Below are positions 10,376 through 22,814 of a DNA stretch of 64,000 nt, piece by piece. The notes beneath the pieces are model-generated. The model ran no database searches. It had not been told where the DNA came from and saw only the letters and a list, made by a program, of their open reading frames with translations. The stretch lies in NCBI GenBank assembly GCA_009192285.1, contig CM018603.1:2038588-2102587 (forward strand). Reading direction: 5' to 3'. This DNA is from Morchella semilibera. Its lineage: Eukaryota > Ascomycota > Pezizomycetes > Pezizales > Morchellaceae. Position 1 is the first letter of the stretch. Every line of letters begins with the position of its first letter. The position numbers and the translations under genes were made by a program.

Positions 10376-12428
10376 TTAGTCAATTTTAATACTTCCGTAA
10401 ATCTTTCTTACGAAAAACCAACTTGAGAAAAAACCAATCGACCCTGTGAGTATGAAGAACAAGAAGCCGATCAATGCGCTGTACCCTAGATACAGTACGT
10501 TACTTGTAAAACCCCCTAAGCTGAGTTTTGAGATCCAGTACAGGATTGCATTGAGGAAAATGTAGATCGCACTCGCACCGGCGGTGAAAAACGATCTCCA
10601 TTGCCAGTGGTAGTTCTCCGAGCACAGTAGAAAATAGATAAGGAGGATCGTGACTGTGGAACACGTGATGATCTATTTCTATTGTTAACCACACCTGTCA
10701 TAGGATGATTCTGTGGTGAAGGGTGCAAACCATAATTCCATAGCAAATGAATAGAAATCCGAACATGTAATAAACTTTGTGGAACCAGATTGAGTTCATA
10801 ATAAAGTATAACTCAACAAATATGGCCCCAAAGGGCAAAATTCCCACTAAAAGCATGCTTGGAATAGGCTTCAGGTATGTAGACTGCTGCGGGATCTGGC
10901 GGGGAATCTGATTGGTGCGAACAGGAGATTGGAACGCCTAGCTCGGAAAACATATTAGCCTACAGTTTCTATTAGGAGTTAGAGCAAAGGACGGGCGAGC
11001 TGGACTCACAGGAGCTCTGAACCCGACCCAACTGCCGCCGAAACTCAGTGGCACACTAAGTATGAACCAAATACCGACCAGAACCAACATTGTGGTTAAG
11101 GGTACAGCCCCAGAAGAGTTTTCGAAAATCAGGAAAAAGTTGAGGAGGAAAAATGCACCAAATACAATTCCGGGAATGAACACGGGGGTGAGTAGAATAT
11201 TGCGCTTCCAAGCCTCGCCCCCAAATGACTTGTAGGTTCGCGCCGAGACGTAACCGCCGATGAACCCAAAAAGCGTATATAGAAGGATCATAACCGTCCC
11301 CAGAGAACCACGGTTAGATGGTGATAGAAATCCAAGAAGTGCGAAAACAATAGTCGCCCCAGTCATAAAGAACAGCTGTGCGCCAGATCCCAAGAATATC
11401 GAAAGAAGCATAGGGTTCTTCGGGGGACGGAAAACATCTCCATGAACCAATTTCCATCCAGAATCATCTTGCACGTCCTCATTCAAATCCAATTGATTAT
11501 AACGAGCGATATCCTTGCGCAGAGCTCTCAGGAGAACCATACCTACCATTCCGGTAAGGAAAATGACGATAATGGCAGAATTGACGAGTGAGAACCAGTG
11601 AATACGGGGGTCAAAGACATGTAGATATTTATCCCATCTTGTAGCCCAAGCAGTGGGTGAATGCCTCCAGTATACGGAGTATGTAAACAAGACCTCTGTT
11701 TCCTGGTCTTGCGATAGGATAACAGGCGACATATCAGAGCAGTCGGCGCCAAAGTCACCAGCACCCTCTTGAAGCTTAGAATTCCGGGAGGAGGGCTGAA
11801 CAACAACGCCTACAACGCGATATTTCTTGGTCGAGCGTGATGCCAGTTCATGGTAGTCGATAAAGATATCATAGTGATTGTTGAACTCGGCAATAGGATT
11901 ATCAGACTTCGGGTTCTTAATGTCCCCCAACGGGAAGCCTTGAGAATAAAACTCAACATTCTCCACCTCGTCCTTATTGAGAGTGGCAGCAGGCAATCCG
12001 TCGATCAGCCAATTAATGTTATAATTTTGCCAGATCCGCCTGTTGACAAATTTTGCTTTCCGTGGATCAAATTTCTTGACCCCACAAAGTGGCTTACAGG
12101 TTTCGTTCTTGGCCATTTTAATATCGAAAGGCGAGTCGAGGATACGGTCCCCGAACAAAATGGACCCAAGCGACTCGGAAACTTTCTTGGGTCCATTTGG
12201 AGGTCGGCAGAAGTTGAAAGCAGTATGGTAGTAGTCATAAGAAATGACAGATCGAAGCTGCTGATCAGACTGCGAGAGCGTTGGTGTAAGGCGATTGACA
12301 TTTAGGGGAACCGTGCTTCCCTCAGTGTAATCTGTAGGAGCGACACCCGGGAGATAAAAGGCGGCAGAGAGTGATGAGAAAAGAGAAACTGCCCCAACCG
12401 CAGATACAAAGGGGTTTGGTAGAAGCAT
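10376..12428 (-). CDS. EMP70: TM9/EMP70 family nonaspanin
   Basis: Three exons fit: 12428-11010, 10937-10731 and 10672-10376, giving 640 residues, the usual length. The introns are GTGAGT..CTAG and GTTTGC..ATAG, the second with a TTAAC branch site. Residues 1-25 look like a signal peptide (SAVGAVSLFSSLSAAFYLPGV). A luminal domain follows with YYHTAFNFCRP. From about residue 290 there are nine hydrophobic segments, with HGDVFRPP, SFGGSWVGFR and SENYHWQWRSFF as family hallmarks, ending in KIYGSIKID with the C-terminal KxD-type Golgi retention signal. TM9 proteins act in Golgi/endosome sorting of membrane proteins. A Met ten codons upstream (12458) is open, but 12428 puts the signal peptide at the N-terminus. 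The three yeast paralogues cannot be told apart here. Confidence 0.93.
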
Positions 12429-13577
12429 TGTGATGGATTTACTATACCAGAGCCCCACTGGAATAGTGTTGGTGATGAAGTTATGGGGGTATGTAATTAC
12501 AAGCTAACACAGCCGGGCCACGGGGTATTAAGAAGAGTGCGGTCACGAGCAAGTGGGAAGTCGGTGTGTAAAGGTGACAGCTGTTTGGAGAGGATAAAAA
12601 ACCACACTGTCCTAGGTAGATGTTGATCCCGGTGATGTGAGGTTTCCAAATCCGTAACTAGATGAGGCTGAGGACGAGCTCCTTGCCAAGGCCTACTCCC
12701 GCCCCTGACATTTCCGAACACAAGCGCTATTAAATGCCGTACAAAAAGTCAGTTCCTTGTAAATCAGTCGCGTTCAAAGTGATAGTACAGAGTATCGTTG
12801 CATCACTTTAAGGACCCCGGGGTAAAGTACCATCTTATAAGCATACAGGTACAGCGACAGTTAAAAAGTGATCGGACGTCTGCAAATGTGAGACACTCAA
12901 TGCGAACCCCTCTCCCACCACCGGAGGAGTAAGGGTCAACAATACCAGCCAAAATAACGGTAATCAAGCCAGTTTCCAAACCAACCGGGTCTCAAACTTC
13001 TGAGGCCCAACACTCCGCGGTCATTACCTTGCACTCAGAAGGCTATCCATTCAGTGGTCAAGCGATGAGTCATCGAGCCAAGCCTCTTCCTTTGTGTCCG
13101 AAAGCGTGGGTGAAATCTCTCTCATGCATAAACCTGCGAGCTTTATGGCACATCTAAGTATTCTAGGGACTGCAGCTGCTTTCCCGGACGTTGTGGAGGT
13201 GTCATCTTGATGTAATGAACAAACACGGTGTTTAATGGTTTGGTCGACACTCTGTCTGTTACTGATTGTGCTATGGTGTTATTATCACTTTATGTTCTAT
13301 TTAAGGCTTGTAAACTTGCATCCTCTGAATAGAAACATGCTCGTCTCGTTCTTCTGTTCTTAAAGCCAGGTGAACAGAACGCCACACAAAGTGTCTACAC
13401 CAAATTTCAAGAGAGATTTCACCCACCCTTTCCTCCATCGTTTCAGAAATTCTCTGCGCACAATCTTCACGCCGCCTTGCCAGCTCCTCTTCTCTCGCTG
13501 ATCATGTATGTCTCGACATATCACTCGCTGCTCTTCTTGCTTACTGAGGGATTTCTTAGATGTTGTGATCCGCCAAC
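12429..13577. other. Divergent promoter region, EMP70-like / Crinkler-like
   Basis: About 1.1 kb between two genes read in opposite directions. It should contain both promoters and the two 5' untranslated regions. Pyrimidine-rich tracts (CTCCTCTTCTCTCGC) lie just upstream of the 13578 start. No other gene or known repeat is seen. Confidence 0.5.
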
Positions 13578-15765
13578 GTGCCCACAACCATCTCCATCAA
13601 CTGTCTGGTTCTTGGTGAATCGAAAGATAAGATATTTACGATTGATCTTCCGGACAATAAGAACATCAGTGCTTTAAGGGACCAAATACAATCCGATCCG
13701 ACAACGAATCCGTTTAATATTTCCTTCTACAAACTTTGCAAAATGTCGACAGCAGGGTCAACGAGTAGGCAAGGTACTATAAACGTGGTTGCATACACAC
13801 GCTGCATTAAATTATCGATGCATGTTCCTTCAGTTCATTGTACAGCATACTAAGTTCTTTTTAATTTGTAGGTCCCAGTAGTCTCGGTAGCGGTGTCACG
13901 ATCTGGTATCAAATCGAGGGACGATCTCGCCCAGGGAAATTAGTTAATTTCACTGGGAATAGCGTCCTTGTTCTGGCAGAGGCAGTCGCGGAGGGGTGCA
14001 AGCTTGGGGGTGCAGAGGATATACTGAAGCTCTTCGTTGCCAAACCCGGTGAAGAGAAGAAAGACTTGGACAACCTAGAGGATGAACTTGGGGATTCTTT
14101 CGACTTCAACCAACTTATTGAATTCTACAATATTAAACGAGCGAATCCTATCATCGTTAGGCTACTAGGTAAGTCGTTTCGTTTTTAACTACGTATATTT
14201 GCTAACTGTACTGTCACCGTTAACCCCAGCCGGTAAGTGAAACGTATTCTCTTTTCTAATTATGCATCATTTCATTTTAGACTTAACCTTATTGTTTTAT
14301 CTTCACAGACAAACTTACGGACACACAACTACTTGCACTTGTTCCTCCCTCCATTACCTATACAGCCCTGAAGGAGAAGACGCGGGGTACGACAAAATCA
14401 ATATGGGGACGCACCCCCACTTCCGTTGAAAAGTGGAATGACTTCATACTTAATGCAAATGAAATGGCCGTGGACGGCACTACTCCGCGGTATGACCAGC
14501 CAAAATTCAGGGACCCCGAGGCCTCAGGAGAGGCAGACGTTCAGGAAGCGCTCAATTTCAATGTGTTTTACGTCCTAAATACTATAGGAGCTCGGTCAAA
14601 AGAAAAGTTTCAGCGCCCAACCGCTATTAGGGGCATCCAAGGCATTCCAGACTTTGTCTTGACAGCTGATGGCAGCCTCTTGCTCCCTATTGAGGTGAAG
14701 ACGAGGTGGATTTTGTTTGATGACAATATGGTGGAGAGTTACAAAGATAGCAATGCTCGAGAATGCGTCATTGATTCAATAAGACAGATCTTTGGATACA
14801 TGGCGCACAACAAGTGTCAATACGGTGTCCTATCCACTTACGACAAAACATGGTTTCTGTGGAGACCCAAAGACGGACCCAAAGACGACCCTAGTCCGCT
14901 CTTCGTATCAGACGTCGTGAAGGATGAAGCTACCAGCCCCACCTTGTTAAGGTGTTTCGCGTACATAATGATGTTAGCACGTCAAGATCACCACTGCCCT
15001 CTCCCCCAAAAATCACCACTGCGGAGTCACGGAGATGACTATGAGCCTCCGGAAGAAAGAGATGATGAGGACAAAGACTCCACATACCAACCCCCCAAAG
15101 GGTCTTCCGGAGGTGGCGCGGGCAGTAAGAACGGCAGCAACAACAACACGAGCAGGAGAAACCAATCTAATACCAGGGGAAACTGGGAGGCGGCTGGTAA
15201 CAAGCAGTTGAATAGAGAACTCAGGCTAGAGAAGTTCGACTGGGATAGCTTCGAGGCGACTGGTGTACTTGGGGATGGGCGTAGTGGAACGGTGTTTGAG
15301 GCGACCTTTCGAGGAGAAAGAGTTGCGCTCAAGCTCTGCGATCTGTGGCAGCACCCCGAGTATCATGAGGAGATGCTCACGGAAGTCAGGACTTATCTGG
15401 CATTGGAAAAGCTCCAGGGACACGCCCTTCCGAAGCTTAAGGGTGCCGGCTATACGGCGGGAGGTCTTTTCGCACTTATGACGGAGCTCGCAGGCTCACC
15501 GATCGAAGTAGAGGATTTAAGTGACAAGGAGCGTGAAGGGATCGTGAGATTACTGGCGGATATTCATGGCCATGGCTTTCTACACGGAGACATCCGCCCA
15601 GACAATATTCTTATTCGACACTATCACGACGGGCTTAATAAGATCATGTTCATTGACTTCGCCTTTTCTAAGAGAATTTCGAACCAGGGGGAATCCAAAA
15701 GAGAGATGGCCAGTTTAAAGAATATTCTCAGACCTCACTCTGCTAAAAAACCTCGTCTTGTCTAA
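13578..15765 (+). CDS. Crinkler-like protein with nuclease-like and kinase domains
   Basis: Exons 13578-13773, 13872-14168 and 14309-15765 keep frame and give 649 residues. Residues 1-60 resemble the Crinkler N-terminal domain: a start reading ISINCLVLGE, an acidic beta strand, then ISALRDQIQ and ISFYKLCK. Residues around 195-330 have IPDF, then IEVKTRW 15 residues on, the D..ExK layout of a PD-(D/E)XK nuclease fold. A low-complexity linker (about 370-425) follows. The C-terminus is a kinase fold: GVLGDGRSGTVFEA loop, VALKLCD lysine, HGDIRPDN catalytic loop and IDFAFS in place of DFG. Such combined Crinkler architectures are known from oomycetes and fungi; their roles in fungi are unclear. 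The kinase could be active since Lys, HxD and Asp are present. There is no signal peptide. Confidence 0.85.
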
Positions 15766-16869
15766 TCTTTTTTTTTTTGATTCCTCCTCTTCTCCTGCCT
15801 TGTACTTCTACTACTTTCTTAATTCGCTTATCCCATGCCAATAGAAACAGGATGAGAAAAAATTCGAACCACAAAAGAAGATGATTGGCTTTCGTTCAAT
15901 AAAAAAACCGCCTTGTATAGATTTTTTCTTCACCTTTGAGAAATGGCACACCATAGCACACACCAAACAGACATTCCTCAAAAAAATCTCTATAAACTCG
16001 CATTGTCGTTCAACTATCTTTTAATTTCTTTAGCTTACTTATTGTTAATTTCATCGAAAAGTCATCGTTTTCACGTTTCGGGACTTGGAATAACGTTTTT
16101 AAGCCTAGCAATGGCTTCTTTATGTCTTATACTCCATCTCGGCCTCGATCCTTCAATCATATTCTATCCCGAAATCCCACCTCCCAACCTGGCCCACCGC
16201 CGAACCTAATTCAACCACCGGTTGAGAAACTTCTTCAGTACCCTCTACCAAGATGTATCCTAATAAATATATTAATTTTCCGATCCTACTTGTATTCCCA
16301 TCTTCCGCTCTAATCTTTCCCACGGATTTTCTGTAAAACTATTCAAGGGGTATGGCTCAGATGAGGACCTCGAATTACGTCTCTCACCATGTTTAATGCA
16401 AGACTGAGGTTTCTGCCCCTGTTAAAATTACAACAATTAGAAAAAGGCATCGAAGGCAGGAGGACAGTCGCACCTGGTCATAGCAACGAGATGCGATATA
16501 TGGTTGCTGTTCTGGCTCCCTAGTCTGATTTTCGACCGCTACCCCATCTACTGACCGGGCAACTCGCACTTCTTCCTTCGAGATTTCGGTCTTTGGGGGT
16601 GATTGGAGGGGTCCTGAACGCCCTTGGTGTCGGTGTTTAGGTCGCTTCGGTTGTTGACCAAAAGAAGTAAAACCCATAGCCTCTAAGTGGGAGCTGGTTT
16701 CGATATCATAGTCGTTTTTTCCCTCCATCACTTGATCGCTGTGAATTATAAACGGGGGTTGTAATAATTCCAAAGGCAGAGGTTTTGGTCGTTCCACAGC
16801 CCTGTTAATGCGATGCATTGGCCACCTGATGATCAATCATTCCCCGCAGGGATTAAGCCGCCAAGCTAC

Positions 16870-16990
16870 ATGTACAATACGTGTAGGGGTAAGCGAGAAG
16901 ACACCACTCTGCCAAGGTTGCGTGAATGGTGTCTTACCTACACCCGAAGTACTACGGCCAGACTTACCCCTACACCCGTAGTACAGGACG
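16870..16990. repeat. Nested inverted repeats (MITE-like)
   Basis: GTGTAGGGGTAAG near 16880 pairs with CTTACCCCTACAC near 16965. Between them AAGACACCA near 16897 pairs with TGGTGTCTT near 16928. The words ACACCCGAAGTACTACGG and ACACCCGTAGTAC form a further direct/inverted set. Such a fold suggests a small non-autonomous transposon or a stem-loop RNA; no target duplication was identified. Confidence 0.55.
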
Positions 16991-17119
16991 AGATACAGAC
17001 CTTAGTAAAGTATTAATACAGTCTTAATTCATATAAACAAACCACCTTATTAGACCGCTCACGCCAATATTCCACAGACTAGTGCGATTCAAGGCATCAC
17101 GCAACCCAGAGTACAGCTT

Positions 17120-17215
17120 ACCGCAAAAGTCCGTTGGGTAAGACCAGTCTCTTTTTGCAGGTTGGCAGCGTAAGCCACACCATTTTCTGTGGCTTATGCC
17201 GTTAACCCAAGCTCA
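17120..17215. repeat. Hairpin repeat
   Basis: GGCAGCGTAAGCCACA is followed seven bases on by TGTGGCTTATGCC, making a stem of about 13 pairs; GTTGGGTAA and TTAACCCAA extend it outside. It is probably a short inverted-repeat element. Confidence 0.5.
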
Positions 17216-18158
17216 CGACTCTTGGTGTATGTAGTAGCCCTCCAAAACTTCAGGGTAATACTAGTAGTAAAACTTCGGAATCTCAGCTACTTTACATATA
17301 AGGTATGAGACACCGGCCTTTTTGTTCTGTATACCGTTGAGTCTCGAAATCAGAGCCCGGGATTAATGCAAAAGAGCAGAGCAATAGATAGTCGCAAGAC
17401 GTAAAGCAACCAATCATACGGCTTAGATTTGACCTTTGAACCTGGGCTTTCGGGAACGGTACTTTCTGTGAAATTAAGCACTTTCTCTCACGGTAGCATG
17501 GTTGCCAACGAATTGGGGCATTTAAAAGGTTTTAGATGGTGGGCTCCTCTAAAGGATACATGAATGTATAGTTATGTCAGGGCCGGACCGTTATCATCAC
17601 TGACATTTGTCCTACCGACCAGTCTCCGTCGGGTATTTATGATTTATTACACCATATTGTTGTAGATGTAGAATACAAGAATTGAGACAACTTCCCCTAG
17701 CCTAGCGTAAGGGTATTTTACATAGGTCGGCGAAACCACTTCTCAATCCCTGACTGTGCACTCGTATTTTCTTTCCACTAGCTCCAAATACCTCTATAAC
17801 CTAAACGATTCAAAGACAGAAGAAAAACATTCCCCGTACGCCCGATACCGAAACGAAAAGTGAATATTGAAAACTTAAAAATCCCAAAGGTAAGAAGAGA
17901 CTTTAAAACTACGGGTGTTCAAATGGACTTGGTTTGGCGCCCTTTTCCTGATTTTCTCACCCAAGATGATGGAGGTATCATTGGGATGGAGGTGGTATAC
18001 GATCACGTGCCATATTGTATTCTATAGGATATCTGTATAAACCCGATTAGTGTAACTCGCATAATTGGGTTTGGGAGACTCACTTCCGCTCTGTTTTTTG
18101 TTTCAAAGCCCTAATTAGAGGTCCTAGTAAGTGGTAGGGACGGGCAACAGCAGGACTT

Positions 18159-18783
18159 TCAAGATTGAGCATACTTCACTTTTCGGTGGACGTAATCAAG
18201 GTCTGACTTAACCTCCTTCGCAATTTTCATGCCATCCAAGAATGCCCGTTTAGTTTCTGCTAACCGGGCTTGAGCTTCCTCTTGTAACGCAATTAATTCT
18301 CGCGTTTTACTGTTGAGCATTCCCGAACTAAAACAGAATTTCAGCCCCATAGAGACAGTATTTTGAGTGAAATATTCACGTTTGAGCTTGAACAGCTAGG
18401 CTGCGATCTAGTTGCAGCGGGTCAAAGGCGCCCGCCAATCGTTCAGTCAGAAGAGCAACCAAATCGGTACCATCTGTGCTTTCACCGTCGGCGCTCCCGG
18501 CGTACGAGGAGCTCGAGATTGAGGATGTACTCAGAGAGGGCGGGCCGGGGGCGTACGAATGTGGTGATGAAGGGGCGTAGTGGATTGGGGATGCATCGCT
18601 ACCTGGTGATGTACTCGAAGAGGATGGAGGGTGTGGCAGATGCTTAGTGGGGGATACATGCTGATGCGGCGATGGATATGGTAGGGTATAACTTGGTGTT
18701 CTTGTAGGTTGATGGCGATGTTGGTTGAGGTCCGGCTTGCGTTCCATCTGGTTTGAGAATTCGAATGGTGTTGGGTTGTTCAT
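18159..18783 (-). CDS. KXD1: KxDL domain protein (BLOC-1-like subunit)
   Basis: Exon 1 is 18783-18380 and exon 2 is 18327-18159, joined across a 52-bp GTGAAT..TTTAG intron in phase, giving 190 residues. Residues 1-115 are Pro/Ser/His-rich and look disordered. From about residue 115 there is a helical domain: LVALLTERLAGAFDPLQLDRS, then ELIALQEEAQARLAETKRAF, then KEVKSDLDYVHRKVKYAQ. That end holds the Lys-x-Asp-Leu signature (KSDL). KxDL proteins belong to BLOC-1-type complexes that act in endosome to vacuole/lysosome traffic. The Met start keeps the frame fully open. The gene is on the minus strand between two long intergenic regions. Confidence 0.85.
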
Positions 18784-21207
18784 GGCAGGTAAAGAGGGAA
18801 GAACAAGATACTTGCTAAACGTGAAAGTTCTCAGGTCTCTTTGTGTACGCGGTCCACCGATTTCACAGCTCTCGTATCACCCTTCGTGGGTTTTGAGTGG
18901 GATCGTGATGGTAGACGCTGACGACGGTCGGACCACCGAGCGAGTTCAAGTATAGATATCTTTGTATGTGTTGCACGAGGGCATGTCGTGGGGAACGAGC
19001 TCGATTGAGGCGCCAGTACCTTCAAGAGGTGTCCATCGCTAAGAACAGCATGCACGTTTTTTATTACGTTCCTTTCTTTTCTGATCATCGATTATTGACG
19101 CCGCACCTCTTCTCTCCTCGTCTCGACCCTCCTGGACAGTAGCCATGAAAAAGATAGTGGTGGTGGTAGGGGTTTGCTTGCTTTGGTTATAGTCGACATC
19201 GGGAGATATGTGAATTATGAGTTGGCACCCAGTGTTTGCACCAAAATACGTGTATTCGCACCTCACTGCTTGAGTGGTCAGTGATCAAGGATATGCTTCG
19301 TTAAGTGGCCTTTGTTTGCTTTTTCTCCCCGGCTTTTATTTCCATAAGAACCTCCATATCGATTCGGTTATCCGTATCGATTGCATGTCAGGCACCAGCA
19401 GTTTTCGCACCATCACCTACAAACAAAGTTCATGTGCATACACCTGACTAACTTATCAAAGCGCAACAATTTATAAAGGCCTAGAGCAGGCAGATACAGA
19501 TACATATGTGCAAACCCGAGCACATGTTCTGAAGCCCTAGAAGGCTGTAAAGTGACCTACGTAGAGCTACATGTCCCTACATACGATCCACCTTCCTATG
19601 GTATCCCGTTCGAACAAGCATGTTTCCAGAAAACTGCAAATCTGCCATCCTTGCATCTGCATAAATATTTATATACCTATTATTCGCACCTTCTGGGAAT
19701 ATACATAGGAAGGCGACAGCACGACAATATTTATACATGTGTCCTATATTACAGATGGCCGAGTAAAGATACCCGAGTGATTGAAACACCCTGCGGGAAA
19801 TTCTCACATTGGTATTTATGCCCTACTCTTACCATTTAACAAGAAAGTGGCCGACCATGGTTTGGTTCCGAACAGTACTGAAGAGGTGGGCGCTGTGTCA
19901 TATACATAAATTAATACATGTATGTACCACACACTACATACACCGATAACAGGAATAAATAAATGTGAATGTTTTACTATGGATCCAAGGTTGATACCTC
20001 GGGGCGTCCGTCTCACGGGTATCGGTAGCTTGTGAAAGGAAATAGATTATTAGACCATCCCGGCTCGCTCCTTTCCTCGGGGCTCCTGCCAGAGTTTGGA
20101 TTTGGAGCTATATCATTTGTGCCCAAATTACCGCGCTTACATGATTCCAACCTTACATGTAATTTGAGTCTACTGAGGGTATGCTTACACATATACCCCC
20201 ATATTCTGGAACTACACGTACATGAGCCTTAGTTGGCCTATGTAGAAGCGACGATAGGCGTCCGCTAATAAAAACCTAAGCACATGTAATGAATTGAATA
20301 CGTAGACGTGTTGGTGGACCTATTCTCGAAGTAAACAAGACATAGACATAGACGTTGGGGACCCCGACTAATATCAGATCCTTGAGCGCACCCCACAGAT
20401 TTACCCCAGTCATGCTAGTTCCCAATACCCCACAACGTAAGCCTACGCCCTAGCGATTGGAGGGTCAAAGCCTTATATTTCATACATGGAGGTACATACA
20501 TGTACATGTAAGGTACTTATCTGTACTTACCTTATCAATATCAGTTCAAGAAAACCCCTATATAAGCCTGGAAGTCCTTTAGATTAGCCCTGAGGCCTTT
20601 GATATTGAGGTTTAGGTTACACCACTACACTTCATCACATATCACTCGCTGTAGAACTAGTCTATAAAGGGTGAGGTTGTAACTTACACTGCCCAATCGG
20701 AAATCAGCCATAAATGAAGTATTTTACTCAAAATGGAAAGTAGGGAGTCAAAAGTGTAGAGTCGTAAATCAGAGTTCCCCAAAAAACAGCAGAATCAAAA
20801 AAACGGAAGTGTGGTAATGATATGAAAACATGAAAAATAAACCCATCAGCCCCATTAGGAATACAACTTCCCTGGTGAAATGTAGAAAACGAGAAACACC
20901 GACGACTCCGTGCATTGGCTTTCAGGGAAGTTTAAAAGCCATGGAAAATAAACATATCGACGAAAAAGTGGAAGGAAAAAATGCCCTCGATGCTGCGCGA
21001 ATGATCTTGCCCACCGACTCTATTGGGGCTCTCAATATTTCATTCTTTATCAACCCATCAAGGAAATTCCTCGTTTTGAACCAAGGTCTCCAAATCCAAA
21101 GCCATGAGTTTTACTGATACACCTCTTGCACCTTTTGATTGTTTCGCGGTATATCGAACATAGGAAACTGAAAATGAGGGAGCTGAGAAGAATATGAGGG
21201 GAGGTAA
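18784..21207. other. Long intergenic region, rich in TACATGTA words
   Basis: The first few hundred bases must carry the KXD1 promoter. From 19500 to 20560 the sequence is AT-rich with many ACATGTA/TACATGT palindromic words, suggesting an old non-autonomous element. A 95-codon frame at 20830-21117 shows no domain. I recognise no gene. The last part should hold the NCS1 terminator. Confidence 0.45.
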
Positions 21208-22138
21208 TTAGACCAATCCATCGTAGAGAGACAGCGCCGAGACAATAGTGGCGTCCTTTTGACTACCCTCGCGAAATTCATCTAAGGTCAAGCTTCCGTT
21301 CTAAATGATGGGATTAGTGTGATTCTTAAAACTGGCACATTATCAAGAAAGCCAACCTCGTCTTTGTCCATCATTTTGAATATCTTAGCCACCCTCTTTT
21401 GGGGCGTATCCTCGTCCTCGGGGAGTTTCACCATCGAACCAACCTAGATTACCGCAAGAAGAGATTTAGTTTTCTTTCTTTTCCAATGAGTTGAGGTCTC
21501 GTGCATACCATTTTGTAAATGGCCTCAACGATTTGAAGCATTTCATCATAACTGATCTCGCCGTCGCCGTCGATGTCATAAAGTTGGAATGCCCAATTGA
21601 GCTTATCTTCCAAAGAACCACGTGAAGTAACACTTAAGGCGACAATAAACTCTTTAAAATCTATCGTGCCAGAACGATCGGCATCGAAGACATTGAAAAC
21701 GTAATCTGCAAAGGTTGTGGGGTCTCCAAATGGGAAAAACTGCTTGTAGATTTTCTGGAACTCTGATTTGTTCAAGGAACCGGACGGGCAGTCCTTAAGG
21801 AACCCTATAGCGAGGAAGTTACGATTCAGTAAAAACTTACTTGAATTATTGGCACCCATTCTCAAACGGCTATAGTTAAATATGATACACGGGATAGCAA
21901 GAAGAATAACCCATTCGCTCTGTGGCGTGCGGCTGGGATAACGTACCCTTGTACCACTGCTGGAGCTCCTTGCGCTCGAATAATGTCGCCTTTTGAAGCT
22001 CCGCAAGCTGCTCTTGCGTAAGTTTAGACTGACTATATATGATCAAAAGTGTCAGCCGTGGCTTCGGTAGTTCTGCTGTGGACTTTATTGTGGAGCTACA
22101 GAGAAATAGAAGAATCTAGCAACACACGTTTTACCCAT
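21208..22138 (-). CDS. NCS1: Neuronal calcium sensor 1 (frequenin) homologue
   Basis: Five exons (22138-22128, 22032-21947, 21804-21509, 21443-21357, 21300-21208) keep frame and give exactly 190 residues, the length of NCS-1 across eukaryotes. The first exon is only 11 bases and encodes MGK; the protein begins MGKTQSKL, a myristoylation signal (Gly2). Family blocks [31 protein letters not shown] and ALSVTSRG are intact, as are EF-hand loops [24 protein letters not shown] and [12 protein letters not shown]; the first EF-hand is the usual cryptic one. It ends [10 protein letters not shown]. In fungi the protein binds membranes and regulates the PI 4-kinase Pik1 and calcium tolerance. All introns have GT..AG ends. 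Confidence 0.95.
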
Positions 22139-22814
22139 GCCGAAATAAGACGGTGTACGGTACCAGATATTGCCTTAGTGGAATGTGGATCGAATGAGAT
22201 AGATGGTGAACAATAGTTTTACTGAACTGGACTGAAAGAAACTCCGCTGATGAATACGGAGGCCGAAGAAGATGTGATTTCGTGATACCTCTCACGGGCA
22301 AAGGGGAGCCAGGTACCCAGGCAGAGGGGATAGAGGGGTATGGAAGAGGGAAGGTGCAAGTTTTAGATGTGGCAACTGCAATAATGGAAGAGGTTTGAGG
22401 AAGGGAGTGGTGTGTGGGTGGGAGACTGGGGCAAAACAGATGGAAATGTGGAAATGTGGAAATGTAGGTACAGGTGTTTTTCAAAGAGGGAGTTAGTGAT
22501 GGGTGAGGGGGAGGGGTAATTGGCAATTCCGCCGGCGTCACCGCCTTTATTTCGGGCCCATTACATTATTATGACACTATCATCCTGATTTCTTATCACC
22601 CTTGTGATATAAAGCTGAGACTATCCCGACCATCTGAAACTTTTCTGTACATACGTGATTGTATTCTATCTCAGCCTTGCGACCATGTGGAACCCTTCCA
22701 CTGCACGGATATGTGTATTTGTATGAGTAACTACAAGTTAAACATAAATACCGAGAATCTGATAAGATAAGCGCGCCTATTTCGCAGCAAGATTCTTTTA
22801 TCAGATTCTTCGGA
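22139..22814. other. NCS1 promoter side, intergenic
   Basis: Purine-rich tracts lie 200-400 bases upstream of the NCS1 start. The 136- and 110-codon minus frames here overlap promoter sequence and lack any recognisable domain, so I do not call them. Confidence 0.5.

Larger units (their letters stand above)
15766..18158. other. Intergenic with hairpins; two doubtful ORFs
   Basis: A T-run and AATAAA-like A/T sequence after 15766 suit the terminator of the Crinkler-like gene. An 88-codon frame at 15943-16209 has a hydrophobic middle, and a 147-codon minus frame at 16393-16836 ends in a hydrophobic segment; neither has a recognised domain and I cannot call them genes. Palindromic blocks lie at 16870-16990 and 17120-17215. 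The rest shows nothing recognisable. Confidence 0.5.

Noticed and set aside
17120-17215. tRNA-like fold
   Set aside because: One long hairpin is present but no cloverleaf, no TTCNA arm and no CCA-side acceptor pairing.
20830-21117. 95-codon plus frame downstream of NCS1
   Set aside because: No recognisable domain, no splice or context support; kept as intergenic.
22131-22541. 136-codon minus frame upstream of NCS1
   Set aside because: It covers the NCS1 start and promoter, is low-complexity and shows no domain.
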